NCBI GenBank assembly: GCA_039111635.1
Contig: JBCAQO010000013.1
Location: 1,054,001-1,118,000, forward strand
Origin: Heterobasidion occidentale
Taxonomy: Eukaryota > Basidiomycota > Agaricomycetes > Russulales > Bondarzewiaceae
Reading direction: 5' to 3'
DNA length: 64,000 nucleotides
Below the pieces are notes generated by a model. That model had not been told where the DNA came from. It made no database searches and saw nothing but the letters and a program-made list of their open reading frames with translations. Below, piece after piece: positions 44,967-57,274 of this stretch (positions are counted from its first letter, which is position 1; every line of letters begins with the position of its first letter). A program made the translations under genes and the position numbers.

Positions 44967-46456
44967 ACCCCACCATAGTTCCGTCTCTATCTCCTTTTTT
45001 TTTCTCGACTTGGCTTCATCGTCTGATTGTGATGTTGTGTATCTTTGCTACCACTGCATGCCGCATGCCCATGTCCCGACAAGTATGATCATGATCATAT
45101 CATAATTCATTGCATCGTGTGCTAGTGAGAAGACGATGTTTTGTTTGCGCCAGGTCAACCCTCCAGTTTCAAGGTGCTCCTCTGCAAGTTTCTTTGACTC
45201 CTCTTTCACCTTCAGCTCCCTTCACTTGAAGATGCCATTATGCAACGTTGAATGTTATTTTCGGCATTACTATCTACATCTTGGGCCAATCAAGCATGCG
45301 TGGGAATTCGGTATGATCACGCTCGCGTCGCGGCAATTCGCGACCTCAACGTCAACAGCTCGCAATGCAATGATGGCCTCCGCATCTCTAGGAACATGCT
45401 TTGGAACGCTTCGACTTGTTCTTCCTCGTTGAACATTGGCATAATACTAGAAAGTCGTCGGAATATCGGACGATGTGATACTCGATGACCCTGATTGTCC
45501 TTTCATCAAACTTTCCTCATCAACATGAGAGCGGAGGATATTTTTGGCTATATTATGTTGGAACCAGGCCTTGTGTGTATATGTAGTAGGTATGCGCTCA
45601 TTGTTGATTGCAAGGTTTGCATGGGATTGACGATTCGCGTTTGCCTTTCAAGCTCGCCTTGTGATTCAGGCCATTCGAGTTTGCTCACACGAAGGCTGTA
45701 TGCTCAGCGCTTTTTTAACCACTAATTTCGTCCTTCAAGAATCTATCAAAGAAGAATGGTGGACTCATGACTCAGGCGCATTCTCGTAGTGTTAAGTCAA
45801 ATTCTACTGGGGAGCTCGAGTCGTGGGCGCACGGTCAAAGAGGGTCAATCGTTTCGACAAAGCGCAAGTGTGGGGTTTGTTGCTCTAAAACTGGTCTACC
45901 TATCTGACCTGTTGATATTGTATGTAGGCGGCAAGGAGCGAATGCCGCACTGCGGCCCCTGCTACTATAAAAAAACTGAAGGCATCATGACGAGCACCGG
46001 GGCTTTCTTTAGACTATGATAGGACCTCTCGTAAGTTATTTTGGGGTCTTGATGGAATGCTCCGATGCTGATCATAGGTGATGCTTTGGACGACGCGTCC
46101 ACTCAGTCAAATTCCCGAATAAAAAAGGCCAGTGAGGTTTGGAAAGACACCATTTCAACACGGTTTTGGGAGGAACCGAGCTGAAGTGGCCTTCTTACAG
46201 CTCCGGAAGGTGAAGACCCCGTCGTTCTGGGTTACATCTGTCTCACGCATACCACAAAGAATTGCCTGAATATATTCTATCAGTCCAAGATCTCGCTGCC
46301 CAACGCTGCTGCTTCTAAAGACTGATCGTGCTTGGTCAGACTGACCGGATTGTATAGCACAACTCGTGCTTATACGGGGGTCAAACCGTTGAACTGAAGT
46401 TGAACATCCTTCCAAGGAACTTCCAGTTGGTGCATTATAGCTCGCTTTTTGCTCCG
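44967..46456. other. Gene-poor stretch after uL14
   Basis: About 1.5 kb with no domain, no tRNA and no repeat that I can recognise. The first part will include the uL14 3' UTR. Confidence 0.5.
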
Positions 46457-46690
46457 TTCTACGAAGTATCTGAAGGGCATATCCTTCCACAACCCTATAT
46501 TTGATATATCCCGAGCCGGAGAGAACAACCGTTCACGACAGGTCTCAGACTATAGATCTCGAGACAGAACCATTGAGAAGAGGTTTCCTCGTCAAGACGC
46601 TCATGCTCTCCATCGATCCTTACGTGAGGGGACGAATGCCCCCGAGGTCAGCTACGTGGTGCGTGCCGAACGGCTCTAGTTCAACTTTTG
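46457..46690 (+). pseudogene. Relic of a zinc-free MDR reductase (leukotriene-B4 dehydrogenase type)
   Basis: The segment YPEPERTTVHDRSQTIDLE followed by GFLVKTLMLSIDPYVRGRM is the N-terminus of fungal NADP-dependent medium-chain reductases, which normally run to about 340 residues. The preceding piece FYEVSEGHILPQPYI is in another frame and ends at a stop. After RGRMPPRSA the similarity ends, and no Rossmann domain follows; an initiator tRNA gene begins about 100 bases later. I see a broken N-terminal fragment of about 60 residues, not a functional gene. Confidence 0.7.
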
Positions 46691-46788
46691 CTTCTCCGAA
46701 TGCGCTCTTAGAATGTCCCATTGTGCTCATTGTCATATCAGCCGAGCAAGATATGTGGTGATGGGCTAACATGCTCAATTTCATAATA

Positions 46789-46871
46789 AGCAGCATGGCG
46801 CAGCTGGTATAGCGCGCAGGGCCCATAACCTGGTCACCCTGAGGTCCCTCGATCGAAACGAGGTGCTGCTA
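46789..46871 (+). tRNA. Initiator tRNA-Met (CAT) with an 8-nt intron
   Basis: The acceptor stem pairs AGCAGCA with TGCTGCT, with discriminator A. The T loop reads ATCGAAA within CCTCGATCGAAACGAGG, a hallmark of eukaryotic initiator tRNA, and the anticodon loop is CCCATAA with CAT at 46824-46826. The anticodon stem strands CAGGG (46817-46821) and CCCTG (46837-46841) pair only if about eight bases (46828-46835) after position 37 are removed. This is the canonical tRNA intron site. A T4 run at 46876-46879 can terminate transcription. Without the intron the length is 75 bases. Confidence 0.88.
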
Positions 46872-47609
46872 GTTCTTTTGCAACTTTGTTGAGTGGTGTT
46901 TGAGTGGTTTGTGAACATTGATTGCTCTGATTGTCAAAGATACCCTTACCTCAATTTCTCTCGGATTGCATTGGGAGACTGCTGAACGTCGAACATTGAA
47001 CGCGAGCTAGAGACAAAGCACTGTTCGTGGCGCCTTATTCATTGAGGCCTTAGAATCAGCGCTCAGCGGTGACTTGCCCGAGTCTTGGTCTTCGAGAGAT
47101 GATCATGGTCTGACGCAATTGCAAATCCAGGTATGAGGGACCGGGCATGACCATGGACGTGGAGGACGTGGAGGGATCTGGAGGGACGCGCAAGGCGCGC
47201 GTCTTTCGTCTCACAAGTCAGTGTTAGTAACTGATGGTAGGTCCAGCTCAATTTGATATAGCTAAATAAGGCTCTGCGGCGTACTTAGTCCGTGGATGAC
47301 AGTAGCTTTGGCAGGCTCCCAGCTCGGTGAAGCTAGGATATACTCTGCCCGATCTGAAAGCCGTCAACAGTGCTTTCTCAGCACGTCTTTGCCATCATTG
47401 CAGCATGCATTCATATCATGAGTGGAGCTCGGTGATCCTTACTAAACCAGCACAATGCAGGGACTACACCTTGCTTGGAAAGGTGGTTGTTCGGTCATGT
47501 CCGTCAAGAGATCATGCCGCATCTCGAGAAGACTCCGTCGAATAGTATAAAAGGCTTCCAGTCGTGACTCAAATCTTCAACAGTTCATTCTTACCTCTAT
47601 TCCAGAATT
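46872..47609. other. Upstream region of the Old Yellow Enzyme gene
   Basis: No gene is visible. It ends in a well-placed TATA box at 47546. Confidence 0.55.
47546..47552 (+). promoter_or_regulatory. TATA box of the OYE gene
   Basis: TATAAAA lies 64 bases upstream of the ATG at 47610. That spacing would place transcription start about 30 bases before the ATG. Confidence 0.65.
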
Positions 47610-48913
47610 ATGTCGTCCTCAACCTCGAAACTTTTCCAGCCCATACAGGTTGGCAATGTGACACTGCAACACCGCGTTGTCATGGCCCCTCTCACTCGGC
47701 TGAGAGCAAATGGACGTCATGAGCTCGGGGATCTATCTGTGGAATACTATACCCAGCGCGCCTCCGTCCCCGGAACCCTCATCATCACAGAGGCGACGAT
47801 CATCGCTGCCAGAGCAGGCGGATTTCCAGATGGTCCTAATGTCCCAGGAATATGGACCGATGGGCAGATCGCTGGCTGGAAAAAGGTTAGTTGACGAAGC
47901 CTGCAAGCAAAAGACAATTTGCCTACTCACGCTAAATGGGCTAGATTGTGGATGCCATCCATGCCAAGGGCTCTTTTGTCTACCTTCAACTCTTCGCCAT
48001 GGGTCGAGCCGCGCGTCCCGCAGCGCTCGCTCATGATGATCCGACTCTGCCCTATGTCAGCGCGGGCGACATACCTCTCACCGACCGCGAGGACCGCACC
48101 GAAATCCCGCGTCCGTTAACGATCGCCGAAATCAAGGAATATATCGAGCTCTACGCCATCGCTGCCACCAATGCCGTGAGCAAGGCCGGCTTCGACGGGG
48201 TCGAGTTCCACGCTGCGAATGGATATTTATTTGATCAGTTTATTCAGTCTAACGCCAACAACCGCATGGACGAGTATGGCGGCTCCATCGAAAATCGCAT
48301 CCGGCTACCGCTCGAGGCTCTCGATGCCGTCGTCAAGGCCGTTGGTAGCGCGCGGAAAGTGGGTTTCCGTATCAGCCCCTGGGCAAGGTACCAAGGTCGG
48401 TGTCTTCGCTATCAGGTTTAACTTCATGATATTTAATAGGTAGTAATTCATCATAGAAGTGGGAATGGAAGATCCTGTGCCCACATTTACTGAACTGGTG
48501 ACGCGCGTTCGTGACGCTTACCCCGACCTCGCCTACCTTCATGTCTCGGAGGCGCGCGTCCACGGCACGTACGACAGAGATTTTGTCCCAGCGCATGAGA
48601 ATAACGACTTCTTGCGCGAGATCTGGGCGCCTAGGCCTTACATTGCTGTGGGGGGCTTCAACCGAAACACAGCTATTGAGTCGGCGGAGACGAAAGGCGA
48701 CCTCGTAGCATTTGGGCGACAGTTCATCTCCAACGTGAGTCCTATCGTTCGCTACACGAGTATCTCCGGCTGACCTGCTTTCAGCCGGATCTTCCCATGC
48801 GCCTACAGAAGGGCCTACCCTTGACGCCCTATGATCGGAGCACGTTTTATCGGTGGAGAGCCCGAAAGGGTATGCCGACTACCCCTTTGCCAAGGAGACT
48901 CCCCAAAGAGTAG
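47610..48913 (+). CDS. Old Yellow Enzyme family NAD(P)H:flavin oxidoreductase (ene-reductase)
   Basis: Reduces activated C=C bonds of enones and similar electrophiles with FMN. The ATG at 47610 leads into LFQPIQVGNVTLQHRVVMAP, LTRLRANGRHELGDLSVEYY, VPGTLIITEATIIAARAGG, then IVDAIHAKGSFVYLQLFAMG after an intron. The substrate-anchoring pair appears in GVEFHAANGYLFDQF (His and Asn present). Next come DEYGGSIENRIRLPLEALDA, and after a 60-nt intron VGMEDPVPTFTELVTRV, AYLHVSEARV and YIAVGGFNRNTA, and finally PDLPMRLQKGLPLTPYDRST. The family end (FYGGGEKGYxDYPF) is scrambled by small indels between 48849 and 48870, so the annotated tail differs from the expected one and stops at 48913. The core enzyme should be functional. 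Confidence 0.93.
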
Positions 48914-49969
48914 CTGTTAAGGCTTCAGTGCAGATGGCGATATGTGAACACGAGTTTGAGGCAATATACATCTAAATTCGTTTTCAGGGAGCAAAAATGT
49001 GAGCAAGAGGTGTGATGCTTACTATCATCGCTTTGACTGTGTCCTCAAAATTTGTCTGTAATACGGAGCTATTCTATATCTCCGGCGTTACGCGACATGA
49101 AGTAGTGAGTTATCTACTCCAGCTGTGAGCAAATGCCCTCAAATTCGGCTAGGCTGGTACCTAGTCGACTAACAAGGTAATCACTGCTTCGAGAAGGGAG
49201 GGGGTGTTTGATAGCTTGAACACCCGTTGAGGTTTGGAGTTAGTTCTTCTCAAATATGGGGAAATAGCTGTTCGGAAAAACCTCGATTGAGAAGCGCACC
49301 TAGATGAACAATATTCCGATGCCGTGAATTCGATACGAGGATCCCTAGATATCAAAGCCGTTTAGACGTTATCAAAGCCGGTCACTAACTAAGAAGGACA
49401 TAGCCAGATGGGCAATATCGGGAAGAAGAGCTCGGTGGAAAAATATATCCCAACTACATGGTGACCGTCGAAATGTTGTCTTCCAGACAATCTCGCGTGC
49501 CGAGGGGGAGATGAGAGAGGTGGGATGCTATAGCATTCGACGTGTCTGTGACTGAACTTCAGTGAAATAGATGCCTCAAAAATCCTAGAGCATCGAGAGA
49601 TACAGTTTGCAAAACGGTAAGACGATGGTCGTTTACCTGAAGTAGCTCTGCCATCACCGCTGATCCTGCCTTATGCATGACAGCTTGAACAACGTCATCA
49701 GCGTCGGAAGGCTCGACAAGGGCGACCAAGTAGCTATTGAATTGAAGGGTTTGGAGAGGCCAGATTTTGTCGAGTTGGTCGGAGGGTCAAGCTGTCAAGA
49801 AGGGACTACCTGGGAACAAGTCGTCAATGCAAGCTCCATTGAATGAACGTGTGTATGAGAAAGGAAGATACAAAATTTGACGAACAAACCGATGGGGATC
49901 TCGTAGAGGCTGGAGCTGGGTAGAGGCGACTGAGTTGGAAAGACATGCTGCTGTGAACGAGCAAAACTA
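48914..49969. other. Intergenic region between OYE and tRNA-Asp copy 2
   Basis: No gene is recognised. A short direct repeat ATCAAAGCCG occurs twice near 49351 and 49371. Confidence 0.5.
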
Positions 49970-50042
49970 CTCCCTGGCGGGGAGTCGAACCCCGCTCTCG
50001 CGCGTGACAGGCGCGTGTACTAATCCGATATACTACCAGGGA
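49970..50042 (-). tRNA. tRNA-Asp (GTC), copy 2
   Basis: Identical over all 73 bases to the gene at 8084-8156, with the same acceptor stem, GTC anticodon and T arm. On the minus strand a T4 run (AAAA at 49963-49966) follows the 3' end. The gene lies about 125 bases upstream of the divergent MTR4 start. Confidence 0.95.
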
Positions 50043-50166
50043 TATGGTTATGAGCCAATTTAGTTATCTATTATTGCGTAGACTGTTCCGACAGGTGCAG
50101 AGCGGCTTCTCACTTCAGTCCTTCTCTATCCCCAGCCGACTCGTACTTTCGACAAAATTGTAGGGC

Positions 50167-53100
50167 ATGGCTGTCAACGACCTCTTTTCTTTCCTTGAAG
50201 AGGACCTTACACACGAGCAAGACAATGATGATGTCCCAGAGGTCATGGACGTTGATGCACCTGTATCACCAAACCGTGCTGCTACACCCGAGATGAAGAA
50301 ACGCAAAGCAGAACGCTCGAACGGCCATGCATCGTCGTCAATAGAGAATGAGGGGGAGGAAGGGTCGACGACGAAAAAGCGGCGTGTGGAGCCATCATCC
50401 CAGCCAGTTGTAGTGGATGAGTTCGAGACGGAGGCGAAGAGAGAGGTCACGGCGAGTGCTGGACTAACAGAGTCGGCAGATGCTGTGGGCTCAAGGCTAG
50501 AATTGAAGCATCAGGTGCGCAGCGTGCAGCTTGTATTTTTTTTTGCATTGGAGACGCGTCTCCGGACAGTCCATCTCGTGCCAATGCATTCACCATCGAG
50601 CAACGAATTCATGATGCTCCGGGCTTCTATTTTGTCACCCATAGGTCCGACATCAGGTCGCTGTCCCTCCAGGATATGACTACATCCCAATATCGAAACA
50701 TGTGCCACCCGCGAAGCCCGCGCGTGAATACAAGTTCACGTTGGATCCTTTCCAACAAGTTTCGATTTATGCGATTCAGCGGAATGAGAGCGTACTCGTC
50801 TCGGCGCATACCAGTGCGGGAAAGACCGTTGTGGCTGAGTATGCCATCGCCCAGGCATTGCAGAATAAGCAAAGGGTTATCTATACGAGTCCTATAAAGG
50901 TGCGTTCTATAAGTGTTCTATAGCTATTTCCGTTGTCGCAGAACCGGTTCGATTATATGCGGCTTCTTTTTGTCTACAGGCACTCAGTAATCAAAAGTAT
51001 CGAGAGATGGAGGCTGAGTTTGGTGATGTCGGGCTGATGACTGGAGATGTGACCCGAAATCCCACAGCATCATGCCTAGTGATGACGACGGAGGTGCGAC
51101 TCAATCACATACCGTCATGGACAATGCTTCACTCTGCTTTTGAACTCAGATTTTACGCTCCATGCTCTACCGTGGCTCCGAGATCATGCGAGAAGTCGCG
51201 TGGGTCATCTTCGACGAGATCCACTACATGCGCGATAAGGAGCGCGGCGTCGTTTGGGAAGAGACTATCATCCTCCTCCCACACTCTGTGCGCTATGTTT
51301 TCCTTTCCGCGACCATTCCGAACGCGATGCAGTTTTGCGAGTGGATTGTCAAATCTCACGAGCAGCCATGTCACGTCGTCTACACTGATTTCCGCCCAAC
51401 ACCGCTGCAACATTATCTCTTTCCTGCTGGGGGACAAGGTATCTACCTCGTGGTGAACGAGAAGGGTGAATTCAGGGAGGACAACTTCTCCAAGGCTATG
51501 GGTATGCTACAAGAGAAGATGGGCGAGGATCCTGCGGATTCGAAGAGTGGTGCGGGGAGGAAGGGCAAGTCAAAGAAGGGGGGCGAAAAGAAAGGTGAGC
51601 ATGGCGGAAGGTATACTTACAGCAGCATCGAGCTGACGTCTCCCACTCAGGTCCGTCGGACATTTCGAAGATCATCAACATGATCATGAAAAAGAACTTC
51701 AACCCGGTTATCGTGTTCGCGTTCAGCAAACGCGAATGCGAATCCCTCGCGCTCCAGGTAGCCAAAACAGAGCACAACACGGCCGAAGAGCAAGACTCAG
51801 TTGAGAAAATCTTTACTAATGCCATCGCCGGTCTTTCTCCAGACGACCGCGGGTTGCCACAGATCGCGAATATACTTCCTCTACTAAAACGCGGCATAGG
51901 CATCCATCATGGAGGTCTTCTCCCTATTCTCAAAGAAGTCATTGAGATCCTCTTTCAGGAGGGCCTCATCAAGGTGCTCTTCGCCACGGAGACGTTCTCC
52001 ATCGGTTTGAACATGCCTGCGAAAACCGTCGTCTTCACCGCCGCGCGCAAATTCGACGGGCATGAATTCCGCGATCTCTCCTCTGGCGAGTACATTCAGA
52101 TGTCAGGGCGTGCTGGGCGGAGAGGCTTGGACGACAGGGGAGTGGTTATCATGATGTGCGACGAAAAGTTGGAGCCAACAGCTGCTAAGAACATGGTCAA
52201 GGGCGAAGCGGATCGCTTGGATTCAGCGTTCCATTTAGGGTATAACATGGTGCTCAACTTGATGAAAATTGAGGTGATCAGCCCGGAGTATATGCTCGAG
52301 AGGTGTTTCTTCCAGTTTCAGAGCAGCGCCGGCGTGCCAGTTCTCGAAGACCGTGAGTACCGTCTTTTGTGGACTTCTCGGCTTGCCTCTGAATTCATTT
52401 CATCTTTGGACCAGAGTTGAAAAAGGCTGAGGACGAGAAGTCGACGATGGTCGTTCCCGATGAGGAGCTTGTAGAGGAATACTACGAGTACCGGCAACAG
52501 TTGGACCAGATGTCGGCTGATTTCCGAGATGTCATCACACATCCGAATTACAGCCTTCCCCATCTTAAGCCTGGTCGTCTCGTCAAAATTAAGTACCAAG
52601 ACATGGATTTCGGCTGGGGCGTGGTCATCAACTACCAGAAACGCCTGCCGCCAAAAGTGAGTAGCTATTGTGAATCTTGCACACGAGTACCAGAGCTGAG
52701 CTTGAATACAGAACCGACCTACGCCCAAAGCCGAGGAATTACCTCCACACGAGCAATACATTGTCGACGTCTTACTCAATTGCGCTTCAGGATCGACAGC
52801 TCCCACACAAAAAGACCGTCAGAACATGCTTGCAACGCCAGGAGGTGTACAACCTTGTCCCCTTGGGCAGAAGGGGGATCCACTTGTCGTGCCCGTGCTG
52901 CTGTCTACGTTCAATGCTATCAGCCATCTGAGAATATATCTGCCGAAGGATTTGCGATCGCTGTCCGCACGAGAGACTGTGTGGAAAAGCGTATTGGAAG
53001 TTCAACGACGGTGTCCGGACGGAATCATGCTGTTAGACCCAATCGAGGACATGGAAATCAAGGACGAAAAATTCAAGGCACTCGTCAAGGTACGTCACCT

Positions 53101-54022
53101 GTAAGCTGCTGTATATCAATGCTGATACTGTTTCCGGACGAGTACAGAAGATCCGAACTATGGAGCAGAAGATGTACGCAAGCCCACTGCACAAGGATCC
53201 TCTCCTTCCCGAGCTTTACTCGCAATACTCACAGAAGCGAGAAGCACAAGAGCGCATCCGCGCGCTTAAGAAACGGATCAACGCGACCAACGATGTTCTA
53301 CAGCTGGAAGAGCTCAAGTCACGCAAGCGCGTGCTCCGGCGGCTAGGATTCACAAATGCGGACGACATTGTCGATATGAAGGGCCGCGTAGCATGCGAAA
53401 TCAGCACGGGCGACGAGTTGTTACTCACGGAGCTGATCTTCAATGGCGTTTTCAACACACTGTCGCCCGAGCACAGTGCGGGGCTACTTAGCTGCTTCGT
53501 GTTTGCGGAGAAGGTGCGTGTGCTTATTTCGAGCCTTGCATCCATATAAGCGCGATGTTGAGGATACCTGGGCGTACAGAGTACACAGCCAACCAAACTC
53601 AAGGAAGAGCTGGCTGCACCCTTGCGTGTAATGCAAGAAATTGCGCGACGGATAGCCAAGGTCTCGAAAGAATCCAAGCTGCCCGTCGTTGAAGAAGAGT
53701 ATGTCTCCTCCTTCAAGGTCGAGCTCATGGACGCTGTCGTGCAATGGTGTCGTGGAGCTTCGTTCGCTGATATTTGCAAAGTATGCCCACTGCCCTATCC
53801 CCCTCGCTGATTCAAAAGCTTACCTTCGAACTCAATCAGATGACGGATCAATTCGAGGGCAGTCTAATTCGCGTGTTCCGCCGACTGCAGGAGCTCATCC
53901 GCCAGATGACTCAGGCAGCCAAAGTCATCGGAAATAATGAGCTGCAGCAGAAGTTTGAGAAGGCATCGGAGATGCTCGAACGCCCGAACTCGGTCATTTT
54001 CTGTTCATCCTTATATCTCTAG
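50167..54022 (+). CDS. MTR4: Exosome RNA helicase MTR4 (Ski2-like)
   Basis: The nuclear exosome cofactor (TRAMP complex) that unwinds and feeds RNA for 3' processing and decay. The start at 50167 gives an acidic N-terminal tail with a basic KKRK patch. Helicase motifs follow: Q-region [20 protein letters not shown], motif I AHTSAGKT, Ia [73 protein letters not shown]. The arch/KOW insert ([40 protein letters not shown]) distinguishes MTR4 from Brr2-like helicases. The C-terminal helical domain ends [20 protein letters not shown]. About nine short introns all keep the frame. Intact, with very high confidence. Confidence 0.97.
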
Positions 54023-54292
54023 ACTTTCCTGTGTCGTTAGCCGCTTCTTACCATGCAGCCCTCCGGACACAATCTACTCCTATCCACATCACGACGCTCA
54101 CCGATTGTGCTTGAGCGATGGATGGCCTTTCGAAATTCATGACTTTGTATAATCGAAGAAAAGTCAGGTGGGTATGACATTTATTTACATGTTTCGTCGT
54201 TGAATTGAAGGAAAGGCTATTTCAAAAGAAAGCGTCTCGATATATAAGGTGTCCTTTCCTTGAGATCCTATAAACATGCCTTCGGCACTCAC

Positions 54293-57274
54293 TCAGCAAG
54301 CGCCGTTGTCGGTCCAGACGCCAGCTGTGTCCAGAGATTAGTTGGCATCAGTCCAAAATGTATTTAATAACTTGAGCGCAAGTCACGCACCTGATCCTCC
54401 AGGTGTATCCGCCTCAGTCCACCATTTAGCCGTCCACAGGTGTCCTTCTGTAGACGCGGTCGTTATCAGCTCGCAGTGCTAATAGGTGGAACAAGCAAGA
54501 CAAAACTCACTGTAAGTCACCTTCAGCCCTCCCGTATACGCGACCTGTGAGTCAGACATGAATCAGACGCTGCATCTTTCTACGCGAGTGAGATCGCACG
54601 ATCGGCGAAAAGACTTACCGTAGAAACCCATGCCGCGACTCCTGCACACGCGCCCGAGCTTGGCGTGGTTGTCGTGGCGGGCTTAGACGTCGTGGCTGGG
54701 GAAGACGTGGTCGGCGGAGTAGTAGTCGTAGCTGGCGAAGTGGTGCTCGTGCTAGTCGGCTTGGAAGTGGTGGTCGTGGAAGTGGTGCTACCAGCTGAAG
54801 TAGTCGTGCCAGGCGAGGAAGGTGACTGGCCCATGTTGCTCCGGATGTTGTCCCACTTGCTGTTCGGGTAGTTGATGTGGTTCTATGTGTCCGTGCACGC
54901 GACCTTGAGTAATCGAAGATCGCCTAGAAAACCGAGGAAAGACGCGTACCGCTGTTTGGTCGAGGTTGCCTGGGCCGTACACGCCCGAGCTAGTGCCCAC
55001 GAGCGAGTCAGTTCCGACCTTATCCGTTGACAGCTAGCAACCAACCGAGCCGATCAGTACAAAGCTTCATCAAATGATGGCGAAAAACAGCACATACATC
55101 CCAGAACATAGATCCCGCAAGGCCCTTGTTCGTCACGTACTGCGCCTTGAGCTGGACAATGTGCGGCGTGTCGTATGAGATGAGCTCTTGCTTCGCTGAG
55201 TCGTATGAGTAGCTTGACACGTCCGTTGTGTTCTCGATGACCTGCGCGCCCGCTAACGGGAGGTCCTTGTACGACCAGATTCCTGACTCCGTCGTTCCAG
55301 AGCCGACCTACATGTGTCAAAGCATGAGATGAGAGTTTGATGAGATGGTGTGAGTATAGATTCTGCACTTCGAGAGGAGATTCAATCAACCACTTACGCC
55401 ATTGTACGGCTTCCCAAGCCCGGCTGTCTGTTCAAATCCGCGCCCGTACAATGGGATACCTGAAATTTACAACATTGACTCAGCATCCAACGAGGGATAT
55501 GCATTAGGAATCAGGGACAGCCGCACGGACCCATGTTGATTTTTCCAGCCGTCGCGCCCTGCGAAGTGAACCACTTGACGGCCGAGTCGGTGTTGACGCC
55601 TGTGCGCGCACCGCCGTACAGGTTCGCCTGGTTATCACTCTGTGCATACAGACGTCAGCTCTCGCTCCGACATAGAATTATGGAATGGGGGCACTTACCC
55701 AGCTCAACCACGATCCGGCATAGTCGTAAGCCTAAGGTGCATATGCCAACGTCGACGAGAGGCGGGGTGAAGCGCAGAGGGGAATGTGGCTTACCATTAA
55801 ATTCCAGTACGAAAGCGCCTTGTCCATCTGGCCGACCACAAGGTTCGCATAGTTATCCGCGCCGGCCGACACAGCAGACTATGCATGCGACATTGTCGTA
55901 ATGGATGTAGAGGCGCGATTGAAGTACGCATATAGCACAGAACCCAAGATCGGAAACGAAATTTTCAAAGAAACCAAAGATAACACGCTTACCGTGAGCT
56001 GATAGGTCGTCGCGTCGCCCTTCTTCGCCGCGAGCGCGTCGAGCGATGTGCGCAGCGAGGTGTACAAATTCGCGAAGCCTTGGCCCTGTGCCGCATTGGC
56101 AGGGTATTCAAAGTCGAGGTCACTGTCATGACGGCGCACACGCATCAAGTATCAGCAATCGGCATCGCGGCGAGCTTGAAACAGGCAAAGGCCAAGGGAG
56201 AGACGCACATTCCGTCGAATCCATAGTCTTCGATGAGCTGCACGGCACTGCTGACGAAGGTCTGGCGCAGACCCGCGTCGGTCACGAAGGAGAAGTGGCC
56301 CGCCTGGGAGTAGGTCCAGCCACCGACGGACAGGAGTACTTTTAGGTTCCTGCAGATCGGTACTAGCGGTCAGCATCGGGCCGTGCCTAACAAAGGCATG
56401 TACGTGGAGTGACTCGCCTGTTAGCCAGTTTCAGGAGGTACAACTGTCAAGGCCGTCGTTGCAAATCAATTTGAAGCACAGAAGCAGAAGCGGAGAGACG
56501 AAGAAAGGCGAAGACGAAAACGAAGCAGGGGCACAAACAGAATTGGAAGGTCAGCCATCGATGTCACGAAGGAAGCAGCAGCACTTTATCCCTGACTGGG
56601 TACGCTGGCAAAAGGGACGACATACCTGCTTCAGGCACCCATAGAGGTTGTTGCCCGGCTCGGACCAGGAATCGCCTGGGAAGTGTTTCTATATTCAATA
56701 AAAAAAGAATTATCGATGAATAAACTATCTTCGATAAACAAAGTGGGTAAAGACGTACCTGCTCATCGGCGTACGAATCCGTGAGGAAGATGGAGCCCGT
56801 GCTGGGCGTGACGTCCGCAAAAGAGTACAATATATGGGTCAAGTCCGCGGGAAGAATGTCCGTCGGCTCTGTTCAACGCGAGCCATACACGCCTCATCAG
56901 CCAACATACCCAACGCACAAATGCGGCAAAGCTAGGAAGCACTCACGAAAATTCGCGCCGTAAATGCCCCTGCAGCCCAATCGCGTTAAATCGTCAGCTC
57001 CTCGTTTCCAACCAAAACAGCGCGCCGAGCAATATACGGCCGAAGTCTTGACTCACCAGTTCGTGAAGTAGGCGGCCTGCACCTTTCCCGTGCTCGCGCT
57101 CCTCTCAACGATCTGCGGCTCTATGCTCGCTGCGTGCAATTCCTCCGGCCGTGACTTGTAATTTTCAGGTCGATGCATTACCTGCGTCGCGTCCACGACA
57201 GACGTAGCAGCCAATATGGCCGCAACGAGCAGTGCGAAGCGCGTGAAAATCCGTGGTCTAGAATGGATTGCCAT
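54293..57274 (-). CDS. Secreted GH18 chitinase with C-terminal chitin-binding module
   Basis: Cleaves chitin, in wall remodelling or nutrition. The start at 57274 gives a signal peptide ([18 protein letters not shown]), then [29 protein letters not shown] and [16 protein letters not shown]. The catalytic motif appears as FDGIDLDFEYP across an intron, matching DxxDxDxE with the Glu acid. Later come [21 protein letters not shown] and [14 protein letters not shown] long Ser/Thr/Pro linker (54650-54830) leads to a short CBM5/12-like module ([36 protein letters not shown]) that ends at 54293. The many small exons are in frame. A hydrophobic leader and linker indicate secretion and O-glycosylation. 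Confidence 0.95.
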
